Shown: positions 1-5,969, counted from the stretch's first letter. The stretch: DNA of 6,878 nucleotides from Syntrophopropionicum sp964397525 (GCA_964397525.1 CAYNIY010000072.1:1-6878), one strand, 5' to 3'. A program made the numbers and translations. Notes: generated by a model from the sequence alone, not told the origin.

Positions 1-372
1 TCATTTATTCTTTACCGCTTCATTCTCTGCAATTCTTGCCTTGACGATATTCACTACAAGCGGTTCAGGCAGCGGTTTGTCCGCGGGGAAGCGGACTGTA
101 GCGGTAGATTTGTCGTATGGCTTGAGTTCTTCCTTAAACATATCCATGACTTTGTAGCTCATCACAAAGAAACTGCAGTGATTCTTGAAAGCGGCAAAGC
201 CGACAAGCGGACCGAGGTAATAGAAGGTCGGGACCTGGTAGCTGATCTTTTCGACTGCCTGCGGCGCGGTGTTCTTGATCAAGGTGCGGAGCCTTTCCAG
301 GGCGTTTTTTGTCTCTTCGGGGAGCGCAGCCAGGTATTCGTCAATGTCTTTGGCCGGAATGCCCATTTTCAT
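1..372 (-). CDS. DUF1801 (YdhG/YdeI-like) domain protein
   Basis: A complete 123-residue protein; its stop codon occupies the first three bases of the window. It matches the DUF1801 family pattern: an N-terminal helical part (DIDEYLAALPEE, residues 9-20), the core KISYQVPTFYYLGPLVGFAA (about 42-61), and the C-terminal TVRFPADKPLPEPLVVNIVK (about 92-111), where the family usually has a 'xIRFPxDKPxP' stretch. Some members (Bacillus YdhG/Fra type) are described as frataxin-like iron chaperones, but most are uncharacterised and nothing here proves iron binding. It is cytoplasmic, with no signal peptide. The start at 372 follows an AAGGAGG site (385-391) at 12 nt, which is slightly long; the next ATG, at 366, would be 18 nt away and is less likely. 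The gene is divergent from the lipoprotein gene and shares a 115-bp intergenic region with it. The family call is firm and the function is open. Confidence 0.88.
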   Translation of the reverse strand: MKMGIPAKDIDEYLAALPEETKNALERLRTLIKNTAPQAVEKISYQVPTFYYLGPLVGFAAFKNHCSFFVMSYKVMDMFKEELKPYDKSTATVRFPADKPLPEPLVVNIVKARIAENEAVKNK

Positions 373-421
373 GTTATAGATCAGCCTCCTTGCATGTTTT
401 ATCTATCATACTATTGATTTA

Positions 422-451
422 TTGGTTAGGCTATAACCCATGAAATATTAT
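422..451 (+). promoter_or_regulatory. Weak candidate promoter for the lipoprotein gene
   Basis: A TTGGTT-like -35 (422-427), an 18-nt spacer and TATTAT (446-451) lie upstream of the ATG at 488. The -10 matches consensus at five of six positions and the -35 is poor. A short inverted repeat, GGTTA (424-428) / TAACC (434-438), lies inside it. This is by eye only; the divergent DUF1801 promoter must also lie in 373-487, but I could not place it with confidence. Confidence 0.25.
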
Positions 452-471
452 GCGTGCTTTATGAAATACGT

Positions 472-485
472 GAAGGAAGGTGAGG
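472..485 (+). promoter_or_regulatory. Ribosome binding site deciding the lipoprotein start
   Basis: The purine-rich stretch GAAGGAAGGTGAGG sits directly upstream of the ATG at 488. It favours that start over the in-frame ATGs at 440 and 461, which have no comparable site and would push the signal peptide away from the N-terminus. Confidence 0.75.
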
Positions 486-487
486 TT

Positions 488-1714
488 ATGAATAAAATCA
501 AACTATTCGCCCTGCTGCTGTTGCTGGCTTTTGTGACCGGCTGCAATGCAGCTGTCCCTCAAAACAATGCACAAAATACGGTGCCTGGCAGCGGGCAGGC
601 GGTAACGGTTGACAAACCGGCAACAGGCGCAGCGGCGCCCAGGGTTACGAGTATCAGGATCGCGGAAGCTTACCCCAATCTGTCCTTTAACCAGCCGCTG
701 GAATACCTGCACGCCGGTGACAACAGCGGCCGGGTCTTTGTGGTGGAGAAGACCGGGAAAATCATGGTGTTCCAAAACGATGCCCAGGTGCAGTCTGCCG
801 GTGTATTCCTTGACCTCTCCGGCACCGTGGACAGCAGCGCTTCGGAAAAGGGCCTGCTGGGACTGGCTTTCCACCCCAACTACGCGAACAACGGCTTCTT
901 CTATGTCAACTACACCGATTGGAGCGGTACCGTTATCGCGCGTTACCAGGTTAATCCGGCCGATCCCAACCGGGGCCTGCCGGATAGCGGGACAGTCCTT
1001 ATGTCTTTCCCCCAGCCTTACGCTAATCACAACGGCGGCCACCTGGCCTTTGGGCCCGACGGTTACCTGTACATCGCTGTCGGCGACGGCGGCTCGGCGG
1101 GCGATCCCCAGGACAATGCCCAGAACCGCGGCAGCATCTACGGGAAAATGCTGCGTATCGACGTTGACAAGACCGGCGGCGGGAATTCCTACGGCATTCC
1201 GGCTGACAATCCTTTTGCCGGCAGCAGCGAAGGTTACCTGGCGGAAATATACGCCTACGGCCTGAGAAATCCCTGGAAGTTCAGCTTTGACCAGAAGAGT
1301 GGCACGCTGTGGGCTGCTGACGTGGGCCAGAACAAGGTCGAAGAGATCGACATCATCCAAAAGGGCGCCAATTACGGCTGGAACATCATGGAGGGCAGCC
1401 TGTGCTACCCGTCGTCGGCAAACTGCGACCGGTCCGGCCTGACCCTGCCGGTTTGGGAGTACCAGCACCCCACCGGCAATTCCATCACCGGCGGCTATGT
1501 CTATAACGGCAGCAGTATTCCAGGCTTATACGGAGCGTACGTGTATGGGGATTTCGGCAGCGGTATGATCTGGGCGTTATGGCTGGACAGCGCCGGTGCT
1601 GACAACAGGGCCCTGCTTGACACGAGCCTGAACATCTCATCCTTCGGGCTGGACCAGGGTAACGAATTATATGTTGTTGATTACAGGGGCAAGATATACA
1701 AAATGATCCAATAA
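488..1714 (+). CDS. Lipoprotein of the glucose/sorbosone (PQQ-type) sugar dehydrogenase family
   Basis: Starting at ATG 488 it has 408 residues. Residues 1-19 form a lipoprotein signal: positive MNKIK, a Leu-rich core, and a lipobox VTGC with Cys19 as the predicted lipidated residue. A low-complexity linker (20-52) follows, so the protein should sit on the outer face of the cytoplasmic membrane. The rest is a six-bladed beta-propeller of the GSDH / aldose sugar dehydrogenase family: GLLGLAFHPNYANNGFFYVN (122-141), NHNGGHLAFGPDGYLYIAVG (180-199), YGLRNPWKFSFD (257-268), WAADVGQNKVEEID (275-288), NYGWNIMEG (295-303) and GGYVYNGSSIPGLYGAYVYG (335-354). By family comparison His181 is the likely catalytic base and Arg260 a cofactor-pocket residue. 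Cys306 and Cys313 could form a disulfide. Characterised members oxidise aldoses with PQQ and Ca2+, but many relatives have no known substrate or bind no PQQ. No PQQ biosynthesis gene is visible here. No clear terminator follows the gene. Confidence 0.9.
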   Translation: MNKIKLFALLLLLAFVTGCNAAVPQNNAQNTVPGSGQAVTVDKPATGAAAPRVTSIRIAEAYPNLSFNQPLEYLHAGDNSGRVFVVEKTGKIMVFQNDAQVQSAGVFLDLSGTVDSSASEKGLLGLAFHPNYANNGFFYVNYTDWSGTVIARYQVNPADPNRGLPDSGTVLMSFPQPYANHNGGHLAFGPDGYLYIAVGDGGSAGDPQDNAQNRGSIYGKMLRIDVDKTGGGNSYGIPADNPFAGSSEGYLAEIYAYGLRNPWKFSFDQKSGTLWAADVGQNKVEEIDIIQKGANYGWNIMEGSLCYPSSANCDRSGLTLPVWEYQHPTGNSITGGYVYNGSSIPGLYGAYVYGDFGSGMIWALWLDSAGADNRALLDTSLNISSFGLDQGNELYVVDYRGKIYKMIQ

Positions 1715-1769
1715 CCAGCACTCTAATACTTGTTTATTCATAAAATCTTAATCTTTTATTAATTAGTTG

Positions 1770-1798
1770 TTAACTAATAATTATTATAATTTTGTAAG
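1770..1798 (+). promoter_or_regulatory. Candidate katG promoter overlapping the PerR box
   Basis: Two readings are possible. In the first, TTAACT (1770-1775, four of six matches) and TGTAAG (1793-1798, four of six) are separated by 17 nt, placing the PerR box in the spacer. In the second, the perfect TATAAT at 1785-1790 inside the right half of the box is the -10, but then the -35 is weak. In both, a repressor bound to the box would block RNA polymerase. The transcript would carry a leader of roughly 185-200 nt before the katG start. Confidence 0.45.
1775..1789 (+). promoter_or_regulatory. PerR-type operator (peroxide-responsive) upstream of katG
   Basis: The sequence TAATAATTATTATAA matches the PerR box consensus TTATAATNATTATAA (7-1-7 inverted repeat) at 13 of the 14 defined positions; only the second base differs. 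PerR is a Fur-family repressor that releases DNA when peroxide oxidises its metal-site histidines, and catalase genes are classic targets in Firmicutes. The Fur box core (TGATAATNATTATCA) matches less well, at 12 of 14. The position over a candidate promoter upstream of a catalase-peroxidase gene supports the call; binding itself is inferred. Confidence 0.75.
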
Positions 1799-1901
1799 AT
1801 ATTAAAGAAGTAAAACAAGATCTTTCCAAAACATGTTCAGCAAAACTATTATGGAAGGGGCTGATAACAAAAGAAAAAAAATTAACCGGATAATGGTACT
1901 G

Positions 1902-1928
1902 GCGCTTTTATGTTTCATAAAAGAGCGC
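1902..1928 (+). other. Hairpin in the katG leader
   Basis: GCGC-TTTTATG (1902-1912) pairs with CATAAAA-GA-GCGC (1916-1928), giving eleven base pairs with a 2-nt bulge and a TTT loop. No T-tract follows on either strand, so it does not look like an intrinsic terminator. It may protect or structure the leader mRNA. Confidence 0.45.
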
Positions 1929-1984
1929 AAAGCAAAGAACTATGAAGTAAATTAATTATGGCAGAACTGAAAATAATTTTGTGT

Positions 1985-1991
1985 GGGAGGG
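1985..1991 (+). promoter_or_regulatory. Ribosome binding site deciding the katG start
   Basis: GGGAGGG lies 5 nt before the ATG at 1997. The in-frame ATG at 1958 has no such site and would add 13 residues (MAELKIILCGRVF) not expected in KatG. The ATG at 2009 has a GGAGG only 2-3 nt upstream, which is too close. Confidence 0.75.
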
Positions 1992-1996
1992 TTTTT

Positions 1997-4178
1997 ATGA
2001 CGGAGGAAATGAAATGTCCGGTGACCGGCAAAACCGGTAAACCCATTTCTGGCGGTGGCTTATCGAGCAGAGACTGGTGGCCGAACCAGCTGAACCTCAG
2101 GATTCTTCACCAGAACTCAAACTTGAGCAATCCGCTGGGAGCAGACTTCAACTACGCCGAAGAATTCAAAAAGCTTGACCTGGAAGCCGTGAAGAAGGAC
2201 CTGTACGCGCTGATGACCGACTCGCAGGATTGGTGGCCCGCTGATTACGGGCACTATGGGCCGCTCTTTGTCCGCATGGCGTGGCACAGCGCAGGCACAT
2301 ACCGCTTGGGCGACGGCCGCGGCGGCGGAGGGTGGGGGCTGCAGCGCTTGGCGCCCCTTAACAGCTGGCCTGATAACGTGAACCTTGACAAGGCGCGCCG
2401 TCTGCTGCTGCCAATCAAGCAGAAATACGGCAGTAAGCTTTCCTGGGCTGACCTCCTCATCCTCACCGGCAATTGCGCTTTGGAGTCAATGGGCTTCAAG
2501 ACGTTCGGCTTCGGCGGCGGGCGCCCGGACGTCTGGGAGCCGCAGGAGGACATTTACTGGGGCTCCGAGGACGAGTGGCTTGGCGACAAGCGCTACTCCG
2601 GGAAAAGGGATCTGGAAAATCCGCTCGCCGCTGTACAAATGGGCCTGATCTATGTGAACCCGGAAGGANNNNNNNNNNGCCTCCGGCATTGACGTGCGGG
2701 AGACCTTTGCCCGGATGGCCATGAATGACGAAGAGACCGTCGCGCTAACCGCCGGCGGGCACAGCTTTGGAAAATGCCACGGCGCCGGTCCTGCAACTCA
2801 CGTGGGACCTGAACCCGAGTCTGCCGGCATCGAGGAACAGGGCCTCGGCTGGAAGAGCAGCTATGGCAGCGGCAAAGGTGGCGATGCGATCGGCAGCGGC
2901 CTCGAGGGCGCCTGGAAGCCGAACCCAACCAAATGGGATATGGGCTATCTGAACACACTGTTCAAACATGAGTGGGAACTGGTCAAGAGCCCGGCCGGCG
3001 CCAACCAGTGGCTGGCCAAAGACGTGGCTGAAGAAGACATGGTGGTTGACGCGCACGACCCGAGTAAGAAACGCCGGCCGATGATGACCACGGCAGACAT
3101 GTCCATGCGCTATGACCCAATCTACGAACCGATCGCGCGGCGCTACCTGCAAAACCCCGAGGAATTTGCAGACGCTTTCGCCCGCGCCTGGTTCAAGTTG
3201 ACCCACCGCGATATGGGTCCCCGTTCACGCTATCTCGGTCCGGAGGTTCCGGCGGAGGTACTGATCTGGCAGGATCCGGTGCCGGCAGTCGATCACGTAT
3301 TAATCGACGAGCAGGATATCGCGGCTCTCAAGAGTAAGATCATCGCTGCCGGCCTGTCAGTTTCCCAGCTGGTCTCAACTGCCTGGGCGTCAGCGTCCAC
3401 CTTCCGCGGCTCTGACAAGCGCGGCGGCGCGAACGGGGCGCGCATCCGCCTTGCGCCGCAGAAGGACTGGGAAGTCAACCAACCGGCTGAGCTGAGTGCT
3501 GTGCTGCAGGTCCTTGAAAAGATCAAGGGAGAGTTCAACAGCGCTCAGACGGGGCAGAAGAAGGTTTCAATCGCCGACCTGATCGTTTTGGGCGGTTGTG
3601 CGGGGATTGAGCAGGCCGCAAAGAATGCCGGTCACTGTGTATCTGTTCCTTTCAAACCGGGACGCACGGACGCCTCCCAGGAGCAGACCGACGCTAAGTC
3701 GTTCTCGGTACTCGAACCGAAGGCCGATGGGTTCCGCAACTACCTGAAAACCAAATTTGCTGTTACAGCGGAGGAACTGCTGGTTGACCGCGCGCAGCTG
3801 TTGACCTTGACCGCTCCGGAAATGACAGTTCTGCTTGGCGGCATGCGCGTCCTGAATGCCAACTATGGCCAGTCCCAGCATGGCGTCTTTACCAAAAAGC
3901 CGGAGACGCTCACGAATGACTTCTTCGTGAACCTGCTTGACATGAGCACGGTGTGGAAGCCTACAGCTGCAGATGAAAACGTGTTCGAGGGCCGCGACCG
4001 CTCGACGGGCGAACTCAGGTGGACCGGTACCCGGGCTGATCTAATCTTCGGTTCAAATTCCCAACTCCGGGCCATCGCCGAAGTCTATGCCAGTGATGAC
4101 GCTAAGGATAAGTTCGTGCAGGACTTCGTTTCTGCCTGGAATAAGGTGATGAACGCAGATCGTTTTGACCTGGCCTGA
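1997..4178 (+). CDS. katG: Catalase-peroxidase KatG (interrupted by an assembly gap)
   Basis: A bifunctional haem enzyme that dismutates H2O2 and uses it to oxidise donors; cytoplasmic peroxide defence. Before the gap lie 224 codons: MTEEMKCPVTG at the N-terminus, the distal site FVRMAWHSAGTYR with Arg93, Trp96 and His97, NSWPDNVNLDKARRL, and YVNPEG with Tyr219. After the gap lie 499 codons: RETFARMAMNDEET, GGHSFGKCHGAG with the proximal haem ligand, GLGWKSSYG, and the second haem-free domain down to FVSAWNKVMNADRFDLA. If the ten N stand for eight codons (family pattern P-x-G-x-P-D-P-x), the protein has 731 residues, normal for KatG. The cross-linked triad would then be Trp96-Tyr219-Met245, with proximal His260 and Trp311. 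The same numbering puts Ser305 at the position of M. tuberculosis Ser315. The frame shift across the gap is therefore an assembly artefact, not a pseudogene. Odd residues are Trp113 in GGGGWGLQRL and Cys265 in GKCHGAG (usually Thr). It is likely repressed by PerR. Confidence 0.96.
2669..2678. other. Assembly gap (10 N) of wrong length inside katG
   Basis: The N-run begins exactly after codon 224 (…NPEG) of katG. The downstream coding frame resumes at 2679 (ASGIDVRETF), one base out of phase. KatG proteins have a loop of the form P-x-G-x-P-D-P-x here, so about 24 bases are expected. Ten N is a conventional placeholder rather than a measured length. Confidence 0.9.
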
Positions 4179-4209
4179 TCCAGAGACAGTTACAGAATAA
4201 TCACATCAG

Positions 4210-4240
4210 TAATAAGGGGCGGCGATCCCGCCCTTTATTA
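4210..4240 (+). terminator. Strong hairpin, likely intrinsic terminator after katG
   Basis: The arms TAATAAGGGGCGG (4210-4222) and CCGCCCTTTATTA (4228-4240) pair over 13 bp with one G-T wobble and a 5-nt loop, CGATC. The GC-rich core is followed by TTTATTA, a modest U-tract that is itself the 3' end of the stem. It ends only 4 nt before the ribosome site of the next gene (AAAGGAG, 4245-4251), leaving no room for a separate promoter after it. The downstream gene must therefore be reached by read-through or from a promoter before the hairpin. Confidence 0.65.
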
Positions 4241-4258
4241 CCTTAAAGGAGTGACAAT

Positions 4259-4561
4259 ATGAAAAAATTTACATTGTCTGAAGCGAACGATATCGCCAAG
4301 CGCCTGGGTATCGACTTCAGCAAGGTGAAGTTTACGCCGGAAGAATACATGGAAGGCATGAATATCGAGCTGGAGCACGGGACAGTCGATCCTGCTACCA
4401 ACGTAACCAATGACGATCCGTTGATCACCGGCAAAATCGCTTTGGCTCATTTGAACGAGATAGGTTACTACTATAATGACGAGATTGGGTTGGAAGCCTG
4501 GGAACATGCTATCGAAGCCTTTAAGGGAGATCCAAAGGGCAAAAAAGTTCAAATTGTATAA
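4259..4561 (+). CDS. DUF5661 family small protein
   Basis: A 100-residue soluble protein with no signal peptide or membrane segment. It shows the features I associate with DUF5661: an N-terminal helical part (TLSEANDIAKRLGIDF, 5-20), FTPEEYMEGMNIELEHG (25-41), the conserved NVTNDDPLITGKIALAHLNE (48-67), and an aromatic YYY-containing helix ending in WEHAIEAF (81-88). The function of the family is unknown. The many His/Glu/Asp residues (EHG, NDDP, AHLNE) could suggest metal binding, but that is speculation. The start is set by AAAGGAG (4245-4251), 7 nt upstream. It lies 80 bp after katG on the same strand behind a strong hairpin, so partial co-expression with katG is possible but unproven. Confidence 0.85.
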   Translation: MKKFTLSEANDIAKRLGIDFSKVKFTPEEYMEGMNIELEHGTVDPATNVTNDDPLITGKIALAHLNEIGYYYNDEIGLEAWEHAIEAFKGDPKGKKVQIV

Positions 4562-4562
4562 T
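4557..4562 (+). promoter_or_regulatory. Possible -10 element for the stalk-protein gene
   Basis: A perfect TATAAT overlaps the stop codon of the DUF5661 gene. Transcription would start near 4569, immediately before the hairpin at 4572-4602. No good -35 is visible at 16-18 nt upstream, so the evidence is weak. Confidence 0.25.
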
Positions 4563-4571
4563 AATTTCAAT

Positions 4572-4602
4572 ACAGGAGGGGCGGCATACCAGCCCCTCCT
4601 GT
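4572..4602 (+). other. Perfect 11-bp inverted repeat: terminator or SD-sequestering switch
   Basis: ACAGGAGGGGC (4572-4582) and GCCCCTCCTGT (4592-4602) are perfectly complementary with a 9-nt loop. No T-tract follows on the plus strand (GTGTACAT), so it is a poor intrinsic terminator for the DUF5661 gene. The 3' arm contains CCCTCCT (4594-4600), exactly complementary to AGGAGGG (4623-4629) in the ribosome site of the next gene. The arm could therefore pair either with its own 5' arm or with that ribosome site. Confidence 0.5.
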
Positions 4603-4620
4603 GTGTACATGGATACCGTT

Positions 4621-4628
4621 AAAGGAGG
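4621..4628 (+). promoter_or_regulatory. Ribosome binding site deciding the stalk-protein start
   Basis: AAAGGAGG lies 10 nt before the ATG at 4639, from which a clean signal peptide (MKKRILTG…) begins. The earlier in-frame ATGs at 4603 and 4609 fall at or beside the hairpin arm, upstream of this site. Confidence 0.8.
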
Positions 4629-4638
4629 GATTGAAACA

Positions 4639-5688
4639 ATGAAAAAAAGGATACTGACCGGAATACTGACGCTGGTGTTTGTGCTGCTGACAGCCGCGGC
4701 TGCGGCCGCTGCCACAACCACCAAGCCAATAGACATCACCTACCGTAACATCAAACTGCAGGTCGATGGCAAGGCGGTCAGCCTGCTGCCCAGCGAGGAG
4801 CCGTTTATTTACGCGGGCAGGACCTTTATCCCGATCAGGCTGGCGGCTGAGGCGCTGGGCTTCAATGTCGAGTGGGTCGACTGGAGCAGCACGGTAAAAA
4901 TATCCGGCCCTGCGGCTGTGGTTAAAGAAAATGAGGCTCTCAAGCTGCAGTTAAAGCAAAAGGACGCTGAGATTGCATCTCTGAAAAACAAGCTGGCAAA
5001 ATGTGCTGATGATCTCAGGGGCCTGGAAGATGATCTGAACGACGATTATGACAGGCTGGAGGACGTAAGGATCGACGACATCAAGCTAGACGGCGACGAG
5101 GACGATGTCGACGTGGAGATCGAAGTCGATCTCGAAGACTATGCCGGTGAGTGGAGAGACCTTAGCGACAGCGATATTAAAGAATGGGTTAGAGACCTGG
5201 TAGGTGATATCCAGGATGAATTTACAGACGATACGGAAGTCAGAGGGAAAATCATTGATATTGACAGCGATGACATGCTGGTCAAATTTTATAAATACGG
5301 TGAAAGCACCCTGAGGGTAATATTTTATGACGATGACTACCGGGGAGCAGGCGCGGGTTCTGCTGTGGAAGATGTCATCAATGAACTGGAGGACAGCTAT
5401 CACTATATTGATGACATCAGATTTAGAATGGACATTTTTTATAATGAAGACGATAAAGTCGTTTCCGCCAGGCTCACGGCGGTATATTCCACTGCAGCCG
5501 CGGATTGGGAAGCTTTGGGCAGCAGGATGATCAGCAATGAGGTGAAAGATATTTGTGAGGATATTGCGGATGCGTTTGAAGACGACGCGGATATCAGTCT
5601 TGAAACCATCAATATCCGCTTCGACAACAGGAGCAGCGTCCTCCTGGATAGATTTGAATATGATGTGGACAGTGGAGTACTGGATTAG
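4639..5688 (+). CDS. Secreted stalk-domain protein (copper amine oxidase N-terminal-like) with acidic duplicated C-terminus
   Basis: 349 residues from ATG 4639. Residues 1-25 are a signal peptide (MKKR, hydrophobic core, Ala-rich cleavage region), so the protein is exported. Residues about 31-90 form a stalk domain (Pfam PF07833 type): KLQVDGKAV, then YAGRTFIPIRLAAEALGFNV (58-77) and EWVDWSSTVKIS (78-89). This domain is frequent in exported proteins of Clostridia and is thought to act as a wall or surface module; it does not imply amine oxidase activity. Residues 94-143 are a probable coiled coil (ENEALKLQLKQKDAEIASLK at 97-116 and onward). The rest is very acidic, for example DGDEDDVDVEIEVDLED (151-167). 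It contains two copies of an alpha/beta-like module, at about 143-231 and 258-349, best matched at residues 172-198 and 290-316. No catalytic motif is visible. A Ca2+-binding or structural wall role is possible but unproven. Confidence 0.85.
   Translation: MKKRILTGILTLVFVLLTAAAAAAATTTKPIDITYRNIKLQVDGKAVSLLPSEEPFIYAGRTFIPIRLAAEALGFNVEWVDWSSTVKISGPAAVVKENEALKLQLKQKDAEIASLKNKLAKCADDLRGLEDDLNDDYDRLEDVRIDDIKLDGDEDDVDVEIEVDLEDYAGEWRDLSDSDIKEWVRDLVGDIQDEFTDDTEVRGKIIDIDSDDMLVKFYKYGESTLRVIFYDDDYRGAGAGSAVEDVINELEDSYHYIDDIRFRMDIFYNEDDKVVSARLTAVYSTAAADWEALGSRMISNEVKDICEDIADAFEDDADISLETINIRFDNRSSVLLDRFEYDVDSGVLD
5152..5232 (+). repeat. Internal protein repeat, copy 1 (stalk protein)
   Basis: This encodes residues 172-198, beginning WRDLSDSDIKEWV and ending EFTDD. 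Aligned without gaps to copy 2 it has 11 identical residues out of 27 (W, L, I, V, D, D, I, D, F, D, D). The similarity continues less strongly into the following strand (KIIDID…LVKFYKY). The DNA has diverged, so this is an old duplication. Confidence 0.7.
5506..5586 (+). repeat. Internal protein repeat, copy 2 (stalk protein)
   Basis: This encodes residues 290-316, beginning WEALGSRMISNEV and ending AFEDD. It is the partner of copy 1, 118 residues further on, and is also followed by a strand of similar shape (TINIRFD…LLDRFEY). Confidence 0.7.
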
Positions 5689-5756
5689 AAATTCTGATAA
5701 AACCACTTTCATATAGTTTTCAGGAACTGGTCTGCATAGAAGGGCGGCAAAAAGAA

Positions 5757-5969
5757 ATGATTAAGTTTATCCAGCGGATCTTAAAAGCGACTAAAAAGTT
5801 TACTGTTGTGGACTACGCTTTTTTGAAAATCGCACTTCTTGCTTTGGGCATTCTGCTTGGAGCTTACTTCGCAAGATTTTTCTTAAATCACACGCTGTTT
5901 CTATGGGTAGTTTATATTCTTTCCTTCCTCTGGATATTATACAAAACTTTTGTTGAGTATCAGGATTGA
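5757..5969 (+). CDS. Small two-helix membrane protein
   Basis: 70 residues: a basic, amphipathic N-terminus (MIKFIQRILKATKKFT), then two predicted membrane helices, about 21-43 (AFLKIALLALGILLGAYFA and onward) and about 46-64 (TLFLWVVYILSFLWILYKTF), with a short NH turn between. Positive charges at the N-terminus suggest that both ends lie in the cytoplasm. Short proteins of this shape (a VDYAFLKI-type start, then GxLLGAYF) occur in many Clostridia without a known function. Translation would use AGAAGGGCGG (about 5738-5747), a moderate ribosome site. It begins 68 bp after the stalk gene with no terminator between them, so co-transcription is possible. Confidence 0.72.
   Translation: MIKFIQRILKATKKFTVVDYAFLKIALLALGILLGAYFARFFLNHTLFLWVVYILSFLWILYKTFVEYQD

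Larger units (their letters stand above)
1715..1996 (+). other. AT-rich intergenic region upstream of katG
   Basis: This 282-bp gap is much richer in A/T than the flanking genes. It contains two overlapping palindromes (1762-1778 and 1775-1789, the second a PerR box), a candidate promoter, and a leader of about 200 nt with a hairpin (1902-1928). It also contains a 40-codon open frame without a ribosome site (1833-1955). I see no tRNA, small-RNA signature or convincing terminator for the upstream gene. Confidence 0.7.

Noticed and set aside
503..1468. Long open frame (321 codons) on the minus strand inside the lipoprotein gene
   Set aside because: It lies entirely antisense to a clear beta-propeller gene; the translation has no recognisable motif and no ribosome site.
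1833..1955. 40-codon open frame in the katG leader, beginning MFSKTIMEGADNK
   Set aside because: No ribosome site precedes any of its ATGs (1833, 1851, 1893), and its sequence resembles no family I know; probably chance in AT-rich DNA.
1997..4178. katG as a frameshifted pseudogene or two separate genes
   Set aside because: The only break is the N-run; both sides align to KatG and the residue spacing fits an intact gene with eight hidden codons.
4165..4196. TTGACC (4165-4170) with TACAGA (4191-4196) as a promoter for the DUF5661 gene
   Set aside because: The spacing is 20 nt and the -10 is poor; a terminator would also lie between it and the gene.
4639..5688. Copper amine oxidase enzyme
   Set aside because: Only the N-terminal stalk-like domain is present; the catalytic domain with its topaquinone tyrosine and copper histidines is missing.
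5086..5712. 208-codon open frame on the minus strand across the stalk gene
   Set aside because: A shadow of the acidic GAT/GAC-rich coding strand, read as Ile/Val-rich; no family features.
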